Below, piece by piece: positions 13,855 through 22,315 of a stretch of 31,315 nt of DNA. The notes beneath the pieces are model-generated. The model was given only the letters and a program-made list of their open reading frames with translations. It was not told the DNA's origin and searched no databases. How positions within the stretch are numbered: the first letter of the stretch is position 1; each line of letters begins with the position of its first letter. The position numbers and the translations under genes were made by a program. Origin of the DNA: SVKR01 sp963649145 (GTDB lineage: Bacteria > Bacillota > Clostridia > Oscillospirales > Oscillospiraceae). The stretch lies in the NCBI GenBank assembly GCA_963649145.1, contig CAVJGI010000018.1, positions 1 to 31,315 on the forward strand. Reading direction: 5' to 3'.

Positions 13855-16800
13855 ATTTACACCCGACCAGCGCGCCGCGATCGAAAACCGCGGCGGCAGC
13901 CTGCTCGTGTCCGCCGCCGCCGGCAGCGGAAAGACCCGCGTGCTCACGGAGCGGCTCGTCCGCTATGTGACGGACCCCGCCGACCCCGTGGACATCGACC
14001 GCTTCCTTATCATCACCTATACGCGCGCGGCGGCGGCGGAGCTGCGCGGGCGCATTATGGAGGCGCTCGCCAAGGCAGCGGCGGAGCGCCCGGACGATCT
14101 GCGCCTGCGGCGGCAGCAGACGCTCTGTCTCAGCGCCCATATCGGCACGATCCACGCCTTCTGCGCGGACGTGCTGCGCGAAAACTGCCACCATTTAGGG
14201 CTCTCCCCGGCGTTCACGGTGCTGGAGGAGGACCGCGCGGAGACCATCCGCCGCGGCGTGCTCTCCCGCGTGCTCGACCGGCGCTATGCGAAGATCGAGA
14301 GCGACGGCGCCTTCCGCCTTCTGGCGGATACGGTCGGCGCGGGGCGGGACGATAAGCGCCTTGAGAGCGCGGTGCTGGAGCTCTACGACAAGCTCCGCAG
14401 CCACCCCGACCCGGAAAAATGGGCGGCGGACCAGCGTGCCGCGCTGCATCTCGAAGGCGTCGAGGACGCGGGCGAGAGCGTCTGGGGGCGCGAGCTGCTC
14501 CGCGCGGCGGAGGCGGAGGCCGGCTTCTGGTGCGAGAGCTTTGAAGCCGCCCTCGCGGAGATCGAGGCGGACGAGAAGCTGAAAAAGGCTTACGGTCCCG
14601 CCTTCGCCGAGGACGCGGAGGCGCTGCGTGAGCTGCGCCGCGCGCTCTCGGTCGGCTGGGACAGAGCGCGCTGCGCGCTTGCGGCGCTGCCGTTTCCGCG
14701 GCTCGGCGCGCTCCGCGCTTATCCGGAGCCGGACCGTCCCGCGCGGCTGAAGGCGCTGCGCGACCGCTGCAAAAAAGCGATGGCGTCGCTCGCCGACCGC
14801 CTCGGTGCGCCCTCCGCCGCGCTGCTGCGCGACCAGCGCGCCGCAGCCCCGGCGATGGAGGCGCTGCTGGACCTGACGCTGGAATTTGACCGCGCGTTTA
14901 CGGCGGAAAAGTGCCGCCGCAGCGCGGTGGATTTCTCCGATCTGGAGCATTACGCCGCCCGGCTGCTGACCGACCGGGAGACCGGCGCGCCGACTTGGAT
15001 CGCGGCGGAGCTCGCCGGGCGCTTCACGGAGATCATGGTGGACGAATATCAGGACGTGAACGCCGTGCAGGAGCGCATTTTCCGCGCCGTTTCGCGGCAG
15101 GAGCGGAACCTGTTTTTGGTCGGCGACGTGAAGCAGTCCATTTACCGCTTCCGCCTCGCGGACCCGACGCTGTTTCTGGAAAAATATCAGACCTTCGTCC
15201 CCTTCGACCGCGCCGCGGAGGGCGAGGGGCGCAAGATATTGCTGCGGGAAAACTTCCGCTCGCGACGCTGCGTCCTCGACGCGGCAAACCGCGTGTTCTC
15301 CGCGCTCATGTCGCGCGAGATCGGCGAGCTTGACTACGACGACGACGCGGCGCTCCGCTTCGGCGCGCTCGACTACCCGGAGGGCACGGACAGCCCCGTG
15401 GAATTTGACATTCTGGACGCCGGAGAGGGCGGGGAGGACGCGCCGGACAAGGCAGAGCGCGAGGCACACTTCGTCGCCGCGCGCATCGCGGCGATGCTGC
15501 GCGAGGGGACCCCGGTCTATTCCGGCGGCGAAGCCCGTCCCTGCGACCCCGGCGACTTTGTGATATTGATGCGCGCGCCGGGCGGCAAGGGCGCGGCGTT
15601 CCACCGCGCGCTCGCGGAGGCGGGCATCCCCGTCCAAAGCCGGCAGGGGAGCGGCTTTTTCAAAAGTCTGGAGGTCTCCGTCGCGGTCGATCTGCTCGCG
15701 CTCGTCGATAACCCCCACGCGGATGTGCCGCTCATCTCCGCGCTGCGCTCGCCGGTCTTCGGCTTCGACCCGGACGCCCTGAGCGCCATCCGCGCCGCGA
15801 AGCGCGACGGCGATTTTTACGGCGCGCTCCGCGCTGCGGCGGAGGCGGGGGACGAACGGTGCGCCGCCTTCCTCGCGCTGCTGGACCGCTGGCGCGCGCC
15901 CGCGCCCGATCTGACGCCCGGCGCGCTGCTCTGGACCGTCTATTCGGACACCGCGCTCCCCGCCGTCTGCTCCGCGATGCGCGACGGCGAGACGCGCCGC
16001 GCCAACCTCATGCTGCTGCTCGAATACGCCGAGCGCTTTTCCGAGGGCGGCACGGGCAGCCTCTTTCGCTTCGTGACTTACCTGCGTCGCCTCGCCGAGC
16101 AAAACCGCGAGCCGGAGCGCGCGCCCACGGGACGCGCCGTACAGATCATGAGCATCCACAAAAGCAAGGGACTGGAATTTCCCTTTGTCTTCCTCTGCGA
16201 CCTCGCCCACCGCTTCAACCGCTCGGACCTGCTGTCGCCGGTTTTGATGCACAGCGACCTCGGCGTCGGACCCAAGCTCTGCGACCGGGAGCGGGGCGTC
16301 GAATACCCCACGCTCGCGCGCCGCGCCATCGCGGAGCGGCTCACGACCGAGATGCTGAGCGAGGAGCTGCGCGTGCTCTATGTCGCGATGACCCGTGCGC
16401 GGGAGAAGCTCATCATGACCTGCGTCTGGAAAAATCCGGACAAGGCGCTCGGCAAGCTCGGCGTCGGGTTGACGAATCCCGCGCCCCCGGCGCTGCTGCG
16501 CGCGGCGCAGAGCCCGTCCCAGTGGCTCGCCATGGCGTCGCTCATCGACGGCGGAGAGACGATCGCGATGCAGATCATCTCCGCGGACACCGAACCGGAG
16601 ACGCCGGAAGCGCCCGACGCGCCCGCGGAGACCCCGGCGGCGGACGGCGCGGCGGCGCGCATCGCCGAAAAGCTCGCCTTCCGCTATCCTTACGCCGCCT
16701 CCGCCGACCTGCCGAGCAAGCTGACGGCGACGGAACTGAAGGGTGCGGACGCCCCGGACGCCGAGGGTGCGCCGCTCCTCGCGCCGGACGCGGACTATGA

Positions 16801-17362
16801 GTTCCGCCTCCCGACGCCCGGCGAGCCGGCAAAGCTCACGCCTGCCGAGCGCGGCACGGCGACGCATGCGTTCTTGCAGCACCTGCGCTTTTCCGAGACG
16901 GGCAGCATCGCACAGCTGGACGCCGAGCTGCGGCGCATCGCCGCGGCGGGGCTGCTGACGGCGGAGGAGGCAGCGGCGGTGGACTTGCCCTCCGTCCTGC
17001 GGCTTTTTACCTCCCCGCTGGGGCAGCATCTCGCTGCGGCGGCGGACGTGCGGCGGGAGTTCCGCTTCACGCTCTTGGAGCCCGCGGCGGACTATTTCCC
17101 CGGTGCGGCGGCGGACGACCGGCTGCTGCTTCAGGGCGTCGTGGACTGCTTTTTCGTCGAAGACGGCGGCGTGACCGTGCTGGACTACAAGACCGACCGC
17201 GTCACGGCGGCGGAGGCGCCGCAGCGCGCGGAGCGCTATCGGGGCCAGCTGCGCGCATATGCCCGCGCGCTCGAACGCATCCTCGGCATGCCTGTGCGCC
17301 GCTGCGCGCTCTGGTTCCTGCGCCCCGGCGTCGAGATCGACGTCGAGCCGGAAAAAACCTGA
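13844..17362 (+). CDS. addA: ATP-dependent helicase/nuclease subunit AddA
   Basis: 1172 residues, a full-length UvrD/Rep-type superfamily 1A helicase with a C-terminal RecB-like nuclease. Walker A is SAAAGSGKT (residues 23-31). The Walker B region is IMVDEYQDVN, followed by LVGDVKQSIYRFRLADP. Further helicase motifs are VQIMSIHKSKGLEFPFVFL and LRVLYVAMTRAREKLIM. The nuclease signature is VTVLDYKTDRV near residues 1110-1120, with the upstream Asp in GVVDCFF. It provides 3'-5' translocation and strand cleavage in the AddAB complex. ATG 13844 lies inside the end of addB and is preceded by GGAGGCGG. The pair forms an operon starting from 10161. Confidence 0.96.
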   Translation: MAFEFTPDQRAAIENRGGSLLVSAAAGSGKTRVLTERLVRYVTDPADPVDIDRFLIITYTRAAAAELRGRIMEALAKAAAERPDDLRLRRQQTLCLSAHIGTIHAFCADVLRENCHHLGLSPAFTVLEEDRAETIRRGVLSRVLDRRYAKIESDGAFRLLADTVGAGRDDKRLESAVLELYDKLRSHPDPEKWAADQRAALHLEGVEDAGESVWGRELLRAAEAEAGFWCESFEAALAEIEADEKLKKAYGPAFAEDAEALRELRRALSVGWDRARCALAALPFPRLGALRAYPEPDRPARLKALRDRCKKAMASLADRLGAPSAALLRDQRAAAPAMEALLDLTLEFDRAFTAEKCRRSAVDFSDLEHYAARLLTDRETGAPTWIAAELAGRFTEIMVDEYQDVNAVQERIFRAVSRQERNLFLVGDVKQSIYRFRLADPTLFLEKYQTFVPFDRAAEGEGRKILLRENFRSRRCVLDAANRVFSALMSREIGELDYDDDAALRFGALDYPEGTDSPVEFDILDAGEGGEDAPDKAEREAHFVAARIAAMLREGTPVYSGGEARPCDPGDFVILMRAPGGKGAAFHRALAEAGIPVQSRQGSGFFKSLEVSVAVDLLALVDNPHADVPLISALRSPVFGFDPDALSAIRAAKRDGDFYGALRAAAEAGDERCAAFLALLDRWRAPAPDLTPGALLWTVYSDTALPAVCSAMRDGETRRANLMLLLEYAERFSEGGTGSLFRFVTYLRRLAEQNREPERAPTGRAVQIMSIHKSKGLEFPFVFLCDLAHRFNRSDLLSPVLMHSDLGVGPKLCDRERGVEYPTLARRAIAERLTTEMLSEELRVLYVAMTRAREKLIMTCVWKNPDKALGKLGVGLTNPAPPALLRAAQSPSQWLAMASLIDGGETIAMQIISADTEPETPEAPDAPAETPAADGAAARIAEKLAFRYPYAASADLPSKLTATELKGADAPDAEGAPLLAPDADYEFRLPTPGEPAKLTPAERGTATHAFLQHLRFSETGSIAQLDAELRRIAAAGLLTAEEAAAVDLPSVLRLFTSPLGQHLAAAADVRREFRFTLLEPAADYFPGAAADDRLLLQGVVDCFFVEDGGVTVLDYKTDRVTAAEAPQRAERYRGQLRAYARALERILGMPVRRCALWFLRPGVEIDVEPEKT

Positions 17363-17381
17363 ATTTTCCCGCGAAAAGCCC

Positions 17382-17410
17382 TTGCATTTCCGGAAACGGT
17401 CTGTTATAAT
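17382..17410 (+). promoter_or_regulatory. Promoter of rpmE
   Basis: TTGCAT (17382-17387), 17-bp spacer, TATAAT (17405-17410). The leader of about 70 nt contains a 7-bp hairpin, ACACCGC (17431-17437) with GCGGTGT (17444-17450), a possible site for ribosomal-protein feedback. Confidence 0.75.
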
Positions 17411-17489
17411 CTCTGTTGCGTCTTGTAACCACACCGCTCATTGGCGGTGTACTCAAGGCAGCTTAATGTGAACAGGAGTTGCGTCAGAC

Positions 17490-17690
17490 ATGAAAGAAGG
17501 CATCCATCCCGATTATAAGCCGACGACCATCCGCTGCGCCTGCGGCGCCGTGATCGAAACCGGCAGCACCAAGCAGAACATCACCGTTGAAATCTGCTCC
17601 AAGTGCCACCCCTTCTACACCGGCAAGCAGAAGCTGGTCGACACCAGCGGCCGCGTGGACAAGTTCAACAAGAAGTACGGCCTGCAATAA
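17490..17690 (+). CDS. rpmE: Large ribosomal subunit protein bL31 (zinc-binding type)
   Basis: 66 residues, typical of bL31. The N-terminus MKEGIHPDYKPT and the pattern Cys16-X-Cys18 with Cys37-X2-Cys40 (IRCACGAVIETGS, EICSKCHPFYTGKQK) mark the C+ zinc-binding form rather than the zinc-independent YtiA form. The C-terminus GRVDKFNKKYGLQ is characteristic. It bridges the ribosomal subunits. It stands alone between its own promoter and a strong terminator. The start follows AGGAGTTGCGTCAGAC; an in-frame alternative is not seen. Confidence 0.97.
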   Translation: MKEGIHPDYKPTTIRCACGAVIETGSTKQNITVEICSKCHPFYTGKQKLVDTSGRVDKFNKKYGLQ

Positions 17691-17694
17691 TAAC

Positions 17695-17736
17695 TCAACC
17701 GGGACCCGCTCCGCTGGGCTCCCGGTTGAATTTTTT
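17695..17736 (+). terminator. Intrinsic terminator of rpmE
   Basis: TCAACCGGGA (17695-17704) pairs with TCCCGGTTGA (17720-17729), with an inner CCCGC..GCTGGG region, then six T residues. Confidence 0.92.
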
Positions 17737-17753
17737 CGCTCCGCTCAGCGCAC

Positions 17754-17868
17754 GAAGCCCCTGCCGTTCGGCAGGGGCTTCGCACGTTCCCTCCGCGCAG
17801 AGAATTTTTCGGCACGCACGTGTCGCGCCGAAAAATGATTGGAATTTATTTGCGCCTTCGGGCGCAAA
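17754..17868. repeat. Three consecutive intergenic hairpins
   Basis: Between rpmE and the nitroreductase lie three stems: 17754-17765 with 17770-17781 (12 bp, perfect), 17804-17813 with 17827-17836 (10 bp), and 17849-17856 with 17861-17868 (8 bp, TTCG loop). None has a T-run. No coding frame is credible here. They may belong to the repeat family seen elsewhere in the window, but the stems are not the same. Confidence 0.45.
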
Positions 17869-17895
17869 CTCTGCGAGGCTGATTTGTTTTTGTTC

Positions 17896-17924
17896 TTTAC
17901 AATTAAAAAAGTTCCCGCTATAAT
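17896..17924 (+). promoter_or_regulatory. Promoter of the nitroreductase
   Basis: TTTACA (17896-17901), 17-bp spacer, TATAAT (17919-17924), about 38 nt before the start codon. Confidence 0.75.
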
Positions 17925-17961
17925 CGAATTATCATCATAAGGAAAGGACCGGTGAAACGGT

Positions 17962-18486
17962 ATGGAGACCCTGAAGGCGATCTTTACGCGCCGCAGCGTG
18001 CGGCGGTTTTCGGAAAAGCGGGTGGAGGACGAGACGCTGCACACGATCCTGCGCGCCGGGATGAGCGGTCCCAGCGCGGTCAACGCGCGCCCGTGGCAGT
18101 TTATCGTCGTGCGTGACAAGGCGATGCTCAATGCCATGGCGGAGGCAGGCGGCGGCGGACCGATGGAGCCGCTGCGCGGCGCGGACTTTGCCGTGCTCGT
18201 CTGCGGCGACCTGCACCGCGCGTTTTCCAAAGCGCCGGATTTCTGGATCGTGGACGGCTCGATCGCGGCGCAGAACCTCATTTTAGCGGCGCACGACCTC
18301 GGCGTCGGCAGCGTCTGGCTCGGCACATGGCCCGTTGAAGAGCGCGTGAAGGCGCAGCAGAAGCTCTTTAACCTCCCGGAGCACATCGTGCCCCACTCCA
18401 TCGTCGCCTTCGGCTACCCCGCCAAGCCCGACGACAGCGAGAGGGATCTCTACGACGAGAGCCTTGTACACTTCGAGAAGTGGTGA
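17962..18486 (+). CDS. Nitroreductase-family flavoprotein
   Basis: 174 residues, a small NADH-oxidase/nitroreductase fold. The N-terminal FTRRSVRRFSEKRV matches the FMN-phosphate-binding RRS[VI]R motif. GMSGPSAVNARPWQFIVVRD is the second FMN-contact segment (usual form PSA.N.QPW). DGSIAAQNLILAAHDLGVGS and WLGTWP are the conserved C-terminal helix and loop. Such enzymes use FMN and NAD(P)H to reduce nitro compounds, quinones or flavin; the physiological substrate is unknown. The length is near the short clostridial type. It is monocistronic, with its own promoter and a bidirectional terminator. ATG 17962 follows GGAAAGGACC at longer than usual spacing. Confidence 0.93.
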   Translation: METLKAIFTRRSVRRFSEKRVEDETLHTILRAGMSGPSAVNARPWQFIVVRDKAMLNAMAEAGGGGPMEPLRGADFAVLVCGDLHRAFSKAPDFWIVDGSIAAQNLILAAHDLGVGSVWLGTWPVEERVKAQQKLFNLPEHIVPHSIVAFGYPAKPDDSERDLYDESLVHFEKW

Positions 18487-18494
18487 AAAAAGCA

Positions 18495-18530
18495 TCGGAC
18501 GGCAGCAAAATGCTGCCGTCCGAACTTTTT
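18495..18530. terminator. Bidirectional terminator
   Basis: A 13-bp perfect stem (18495-18507 with 18511-18523), AAA loop, with T-runs on both strands. It separates the convergent nitroreductase and S51 peptidase genes. Confidence 0.9.
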
Positions 18531-19225
18531 TACTGAATTTTCTCGCAAACACCGTCGGCGATGCGCCAGACTTCGCCGTGGAAGCGCTCGCCGTCGGGGT
18601 CGACGCGGAGGTAGCTGCCGTCGGGGATGGCGAAAAACTCTCTGCCAAAGCTGTCCGGATAGGTGATGTCCTCAAAAAGCCGCTTTCCGTCGAGCAGCTC
18701 GTCCCGGATCGCCTGATAGTGCGGGATGATCTGCTTTTTCGTGAGACCGAGACCGGGAAGATAGCGCTGGAACGCCGCGTCCGTGCTCTCGCCGGGGAGC
18801 TCCGGCTGGGCGTAAACCGTTTCCGCGCTGTTCATGCTGCCGGCGCTGATGCCGATCAGAACGCCGGAAAAGCCTTCCAGCAGCCCGCGCAGCCCGATGC
18901 GCTGAAAATAGGCGTTCTGCGTCGGCACGTGGCCGCCTGCGAGGAGGATGAGGTCCGCCGCGGCGATGAGCGCCGGGGCGTCCGCGTCATTCGCACCGTC
19001 GAGCGCGTCGAAGCACTCCACGGCGTAGCCGCTTTTTTCCAGCGCTGCGCGCCCTTCCGCCGCCATGTGCGCCGTGCGCTCGCAGTCAGTCGGGTCGGAG
19101 GTGATGAGCAGCGCGCGGAGCGCGCGTGCCGGGAGAAGCGCTTGCAGCGCGTCCGCCAGCCCGTTCTCGGCGAAGAACACCCCGCCGCGCTCCATCGTCG
19201 GAATGCTCGTTAAAAATGCAGTCAT
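18530..19225 (-). CDS. Peptidase S51 family protein (dipeptidase E-like)
   Basis: 231 residues from the ATG at 19223-19225, which follows AAGGGATTTTTTGCT. An 18-residue upstream extension lacks a ribosome site and would cover a leader hairpin. The nucleophile elbow is GISAGSMN, preceded by LILLAGGHVPTQN (the glycine-rich loop of S51 enzymes). The catalytic His is likely in IIPHYQ. Family members cleave Asp-X dipeptides or cyanophycin from a class I glutaminase-like fold; the exact substrate is unknown. It is monocistronic, convergent with the nitroreductase. Confidence 0.88.
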   Translation of the reverse strand: MTAFLTSIPTMERGGVFFAENGLADALQALLPARALRALLITSDPTDCERTAHMAAEGRAALEKSGYAVECFDALDGANDADAPALIAAADLILLAGGHVPTQNAYFQRIGLRGLLEGFSGVLIGISAGSMNSAETVYAQPELPGESTDAAFQRYLPGLGLTKKQIIPHYQAIRDELLDGKRLFEDITYPDSFGREFFAIPDGSYLRVDPDGERFHGEVWRIADGVCEKIQ

Positions 19226-19276
19226 AGCAAAAAATCCCTTCCGCCGTCCGCTCCGGACGGCTGTTTGTTTTTCCAT

Positions 19277-19305
19277 AGTGTAATCGAAAAACCGGGATTT
19301 TGCAA
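19277..19305 (-). promoter_or_regulatory. Promoter of the S51 peptidase gene
   Basis: Minus-strand TTGCAA (19300-19305), 17-bp spacer, TACACT (19277-19282). A 7-8 bp hairpin (CCGTCCG/CGGACGG, about 19241-19260) lies in the leader. Confidence 0.55.
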
Positions 19306-19434
19306 GACCGGAAAAGCCCTGAAAAGCAAAAACGAATATTCAAAATCCAAGAAATTCACGCTCTATATCCAATTAAAGAACGAAAGTTCGGTCAAACTGC
19401 CGAAAAATTCCGGAAAGTTTGGCTAAAATCACGG

Positions 19435-19463
19435 TGTACAAACGCGGGGGAGAGGAGTATAAT
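19435..19463 (+). promoter_or_regulatory. Promoter of the kor operon
   Basis: TGTACA (19435-19440), 17-bp purine-rich spacer, TATAAT (19458-19463), with transcription starting about 45 nt before korD. The intergenic stretch 19306-19434 holds no gene or hairpin I can support. Confidence 0.65.
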
Positions 19464-19515
19464 GCAAGTTAGAAAACACGAAAATGCAAATTTCCCCTGA
19501 TAAGGAGAATCCGAT

Positions 19516-19719
19516 ATGAAAACTCTGGAACTCAATCCCGTCTGGTGCAAGGGCTGCGGCGTCTGCGTGGAATTTTGCCCCAAGCATGTTCTGAAGCTCG
19601 TCGGCGGCAGGGTGCATACGGTCCCCGGAACGGACTGCGTCGCCTGCGGGCTCTGCGAGAGTCTCTGCCCGGACTTCGCCGTTTATCTTGTCGAGCGGGA
19701 GGGCGAAGCAGTTGGCTGA
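19516..19719 (+). CDS. korD: 2-oxoacid:ferredoxin oxidoreductase, ferredoxin (delta) subunit
   Basis: 67 residues with two complete 4Fe-4S motifs, CKGCGVCVEFCP (residues 11-22) and CVACGLCESLCP (about 42-53). It is the first gene of a D-A-B-C operon and passes electrons from the thiamine-diphosphate site to ferredoxin. The start follows AAGGAGAATCCGAT. Its stop overlaps the likely TTG start of the alpha subunit by 8 bp. The order and sequence favour a KorDABC (2-oxoglutarate) or VorDABC (branched-chain 2-oxoacid) enzyme over pyruvate oxidoreductase; the substrate is not decided. Confidence 0.93.
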   Translation: MKTLELNPVWCKGCGVCVEFCPKHVLKLVGGRVHTVPGTDCVACGLCESLCPDFAVYLVEREGEAVG

Positions 19720-20848
19720 GATGGTCCTGATGCAGGGGAACGAGGCGTGCCTCCGCGGTGCGATCGCCGCCGGGATGCGCTTTTACGCCGGCTACCCCAT
19801 CACACCCTCCACAGAGATCGCCGAACAGGCCTCCGAGCTGCTGCCAAAGATCGGAGGCCGTTTTATTCAGATGGAGGACGAGATCTCCAGCATGGCGGCG
19901 ATCATCGGCGCGTCCGCCGTGGGCGTCAAGGCGATGACCGCGACGAGCGGTCCGGGCTTTTCGCTGATGCAGGAGAATATCGGGCTCGCCGCGATGACGG
20001 AGATGCCCTGCGTCGTCGTGGACGTCCAGCGCGCGGGGCCCTCCACCGGCATGGCGACGAGCCCCGCGCAGGGCGACGTGATGCAATCGCGCTGGGGCAC
20101 GCACGGCGACCACCCGGTGATCGCCCTCGCGCCCGGCACGGTGCAGGAGGCGTTTGACTTCACCGTCCGCGCCTTCAATCTCTCCGAGCGCTACCGCGTG
20201 CCGGTCATCTTCCTGATGGACGAGCTCGTGGGCCATCTGCGCGAGGGCGTCCGCGTGCCGCAGCCCAGCGAATACGAGGTCGTGGACCGCGCCTTGCCGG
20301 ACCCGGCGGACAAGGACTGGCTGCCCTATCGCGGCGACCCGGAGACGCTCGTGCCGGTGATCCCGCCTTTCGCCATGGGCTGGCGCTACCACGTTACGGG
20401 ACTGACCCACGACGAGCGCGGCTACCCGACGAGCTCGCCGGCGGAGGCGCAGAAGCTCGTGGAGCGCCTGATGCGCAAGATCGAGCGGGCTCGCGCCGAC
20501 ATCGTGCAGTGGGACGAATACGGCACGGAGGACGCGGAGACGCTCGTCGTCTGTTACGGCGGAACGGTCCGCGCCGCGAAAAAAGCCGTGCGCGACGCGC
20601 ACGAAGCGGGGATAAAGGCGGGGCTTTTCCGCGCCGTGACGCTCTGGCCCTTTCCGGGCGCGGAGCTTGCCGCGCGGGCGAAGAGCGCGAAGCGCGTTCT
20701 GGTCGTGGAGCACAACTACGGTCAGATCGTGCGCGAGGCCCAGCGCGAGCTCGCCGGGGTCTGCCCGGTGGACTTTCTCGGCACCGTGTCCGGCGCGCCC
20801 ATCGAGCCGGAGACCATTCTGGAAAAGCTGCGGGAGGTGACGGCGTAA
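19712..20848 (+). CDS. korA: 2-oxoacid:ferredoxin oxidoreductase, alpha subunit
   Basis: 378 residues from TTG 19712, eight bases after GGGAGGG; TTG 19688 and ATG 19721 are alternatives. The N-terminus MVLMQGNEACLRGAIAAGMR followed by FYAGYPITPSTEIAE is diagnostic of Kor/Vor alpha subunits, with the conserved YPITPSTE substrate loop. MTATSGPGFSLMQE and VVVDVQRAGPSTGMAT follow. The C-terminal third (TLVVCYGGTVRAAKKAV, VLVVEHNYGQIVREAQ) is the transketolase C-terminal-like domain. It binds the 2-oxoacid/CoA side and works with KorB. Translation is coupled to korD by overlap. Confidence 0.94.
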   Translation: MAEMVLMQGNEACLRGAIAAGMRFYAGYPITPSTEIAEQASELLPKIGGRFIQMEDEISSMAAIIGASAVGVKAMTATSGPGFSLMQENIGLAAMTEMPCVVVDVQRAGPSTGMATSPAQGDVMQSRWGTHGDHPVIALAPGTVQEAFDFTVRAFNLSERYRVPVIFLMDELVGHLREGVRVPQPSEYEVVDRALPDPADKDWLPYRGDPETLVPVIPPFAMGWRYHVTGLTHDERGYPTSSPAEAQKLVERLMRKIERARADIVQWDEYGTEDAETLVVCYGGTVRAAKKAVRDAHEAGIKAGLFRAVTLWPFPGAELAARAKSAKRVLVVEHNYGQIVREAQRELAGVCPVDFLGTVSGAPIEPETILEKLREVTA

Positions 20849-20850
20849 AA

Positions 20851-21681
20851 ATGAGCGGGAACCCCATCGTAAACGAATATTTCCGCGAGGCGATGCTGCC
20901 GCATATCTGGTGCCCCGGATGCAGCAACGGCATCCTGATGCGCGACGTGGCGCTCGCCGTGGACGCGCTGGGTCTCAGCAAGGATGAGGTCTGCATCGTG
21001 TCCGGCATCGGCTGCTCCAGCCGTGCGAGCGGATATATGGATTTCAACACCATCCACACGACCCATGGCCGCGCCATCCCGGTTGCCACGGGCATCAAAA
21101 TGTGCCGCCCGGACCTGACCGTCATCGTCCTGACCGGCGACGGCGACGCGACCGCCATCGGCGGCAACCACTTCATCCACGCCGCCCGGCGCAACATCGA
21201 CCTCAGTGTGTTCGTGTTCAACAACAATGTCTACGGCATGACCGGCGGCCAGTATTCGCCGACGACCCCGACCGGCGAGTTCGGCACCACCGCGCCCTAC
21301 GGCGTCATTGATCAGGACTTCGACGTCTGCCGCCTCGCCATCGGCGCGGGCGCGACCTATGTCGCCCGCGGCACGGCGTTCCACGCGCGCCAGACCGTAA
21401 AGCTGATGGCGGACGCGATCAGTCACTGCGGCTTCTCCGTCGTGGACTGTGCGAGTATCTGCCCGACCTATTACGGGCGCAAGAACAAAAAGGGCGACGC
21501 CGTCGACATGCTGCGCTGGCAGAAGGAGAACACCTACTTCGTCGAGCGCGGCGCGCCGAAGGAGGGGCAGGACGTGAGCGGAAAGCTGCTCGCGGGCCGC
21601 TTTTATTGCAGCGAGCGCCCAGAATACTGCAAGCAGTATGAGGCGCTCATCGCCCGCGTGCGGGAGGAGGGAAGCGAATGA
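20851..21681 (+). CDS. korB: 2-oxoacid:ferredoxin oxidoreductase, beta (TPP-binding) subunit
   Basis: 276 residues from ATG 20851, two bases after the korA stop, with GGGAGGTGA upstream. HIWCPGCSNGI starts the conserved region. GIGCSSRASGYMDFNTIHTT and HGRAIPVATGIK are the typical Kor beta core. The thiamine-diphosphate motif is GDGDATAIGGNHFIHAARRN, ending with the magnesium-ligand region NNNVYGMTGGQYSPTTP. The unusual extra Cys residues (WCPGCS) are normal for the family. It carries the catalytic cofactor for oxidative decarboxylation to acyl-CoA. Confidence 0.95.
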   Translation: MSGNPIVNEYFREAMLPHIWCPGCSNGILMRDVALAVDALGLSKDEVCIVSGIGCSSRASGYMDFNTIHTTHGRAIPVATGIKMCRPDLTVIVLTGDGDATAIGGNHFIHAARRNIDLSVFVFNNNVYGMTGGQYSPTTPTGEFGTTAPYGVIDQDFDVCRLAIGAGATYVARGTAFHARQTVKLMADAISHCGFSVVDCASICPTYYGRKNKKGDAVDMLRWQKENTYFVERGAPKEGQDVSGKLLAGRFYCSERPEYCKQYEALIARVREEGSE

Positions 21682-22217
21682 ACGGGGAAAAGATCACAGG
21701 CGTCCGTCTCGGCGGCTCCGGCGGGCAGGGCGTCATCCTCTGCTCCGTCATTTTGGCGCGCGCCGCTCTCGCGGCGGGGCATTACGCGGCGCAGTCCCAG
21801 TCCTACGGCCCCGAAGCCCGCGGCGGCAGCTGCAAGGCGGAGACCGTCATCTCCGACGCGCCCATCGACTATCCGAAGGTCGGGAAAAGCGACATCTTCC
21901 TCGCCCTGACCCAGAGCGCGATGGAAAAATACCTGCCCCAGTGCGCGCCCGGCAGTCTGCTTATTTTAGACGAGAGCCTCACCCCGCCGGAGGGAACGGA
22001 CCTGCGCATCCGGTCTTACCCGATCCTCTCCACCGCGGCGGAAGCGCTCGGCAAGCCGATGACGGCGAACATCGTCGCCGCCGGGATACTGGGGAAAACG
22101 CTCGCCCTCTTCAGCGACGAAGCGCTGGAGCGAGCCGTGCGCAGCAGCGTCCCCAAAGGCACGGAGGAGCTGAATCTCCGCGCCCTGAAGCTGGGCTTCG
22201 AGCTGGCGGAAAAATAA
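21678..22217 (+). CDS. korC: 2-oxoacid:ferredoxin oxidoreductase, gamma subunit
   Basis: 179 residues, typical for the gamma subunit. GVRLGGSGGQGVILCSVILA at the N-terminus is the conserved glycine-rich turn. YGPEARGGSCKAETVISD and the C-terminal MTANIVAAGILGKTLALF are also diagnostic. It overlaps korB by four bases (ATGA), indicating coupled translation. It is the last gene of the operon, followed directly by a strong terminator. It completes a full D-A-B-C complex, so the enzyme should be functional in CoA-dependent, ferredoxin-reducing 2-oxoacid oxidation or its reductive reverse. Confidence 0.95.
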   Translation: MNGEKITGVRLGGSGGQGVILCSVILARAALAAGHYAAQSQSYGPEARGGSCKAETVISDAPIDYPKVGKSDIFLALTQSAMEKYLPQCAPGSLLILDESLTPPEGTDLRIRSYPILSTAAEALGKPMTANIVAAGILGKTLALFSDEALERAVRSSVPKGTEELNLRALKLGFELAEK

Positions 22218-22258
22218 AGAAAACCGGGACGGCAGTTTGCGTCCCGGTTTTCTTTTTT
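22218..22258 (+). terminator. Intrinsic terminator of the kor operon
   Basis: A 14-bp stem (22218-22231 with 22240-22253), eight-base loop, then TTTTTT. Confidence 0.93.
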
Positions 22259-22259
22259 C

Positions 22260-22288
22260 TTGAAAAATGCGCGATTTCGTCGTATGAT
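22260..22288 (+). promoter_or_regulatory. Promoter of the SLC13/ArsB-type transporter
   Basis: TTGAAA (22260-22265), 17-bp spacer, TATGAT (22283-22288). It begins immediately after the kor terminator. Confidence 0.65.
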
Positions 22289-22315
22289 AGCCCGGTATGC
22301 GGCGAAGGAGAGAGT

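Noticed and set aside
14195..17434. A 1079-codon minus-strand open frame opposite addA
   Set aside because: The plus strand encodes a full AddA with all helicase and nuclease motifs; the antisense frame is an Arg/Ala/Gln-rich by-product.
17490..17690. A tRNA or other RNA gene in the rpmE region
   Set aside because: No cloverleaf or TTCGA-type T-arm could be made out; the sequence is a bL31 coding region with four zinc cysteines. No tRNA or rRNA was recognised elsewhere in the window.
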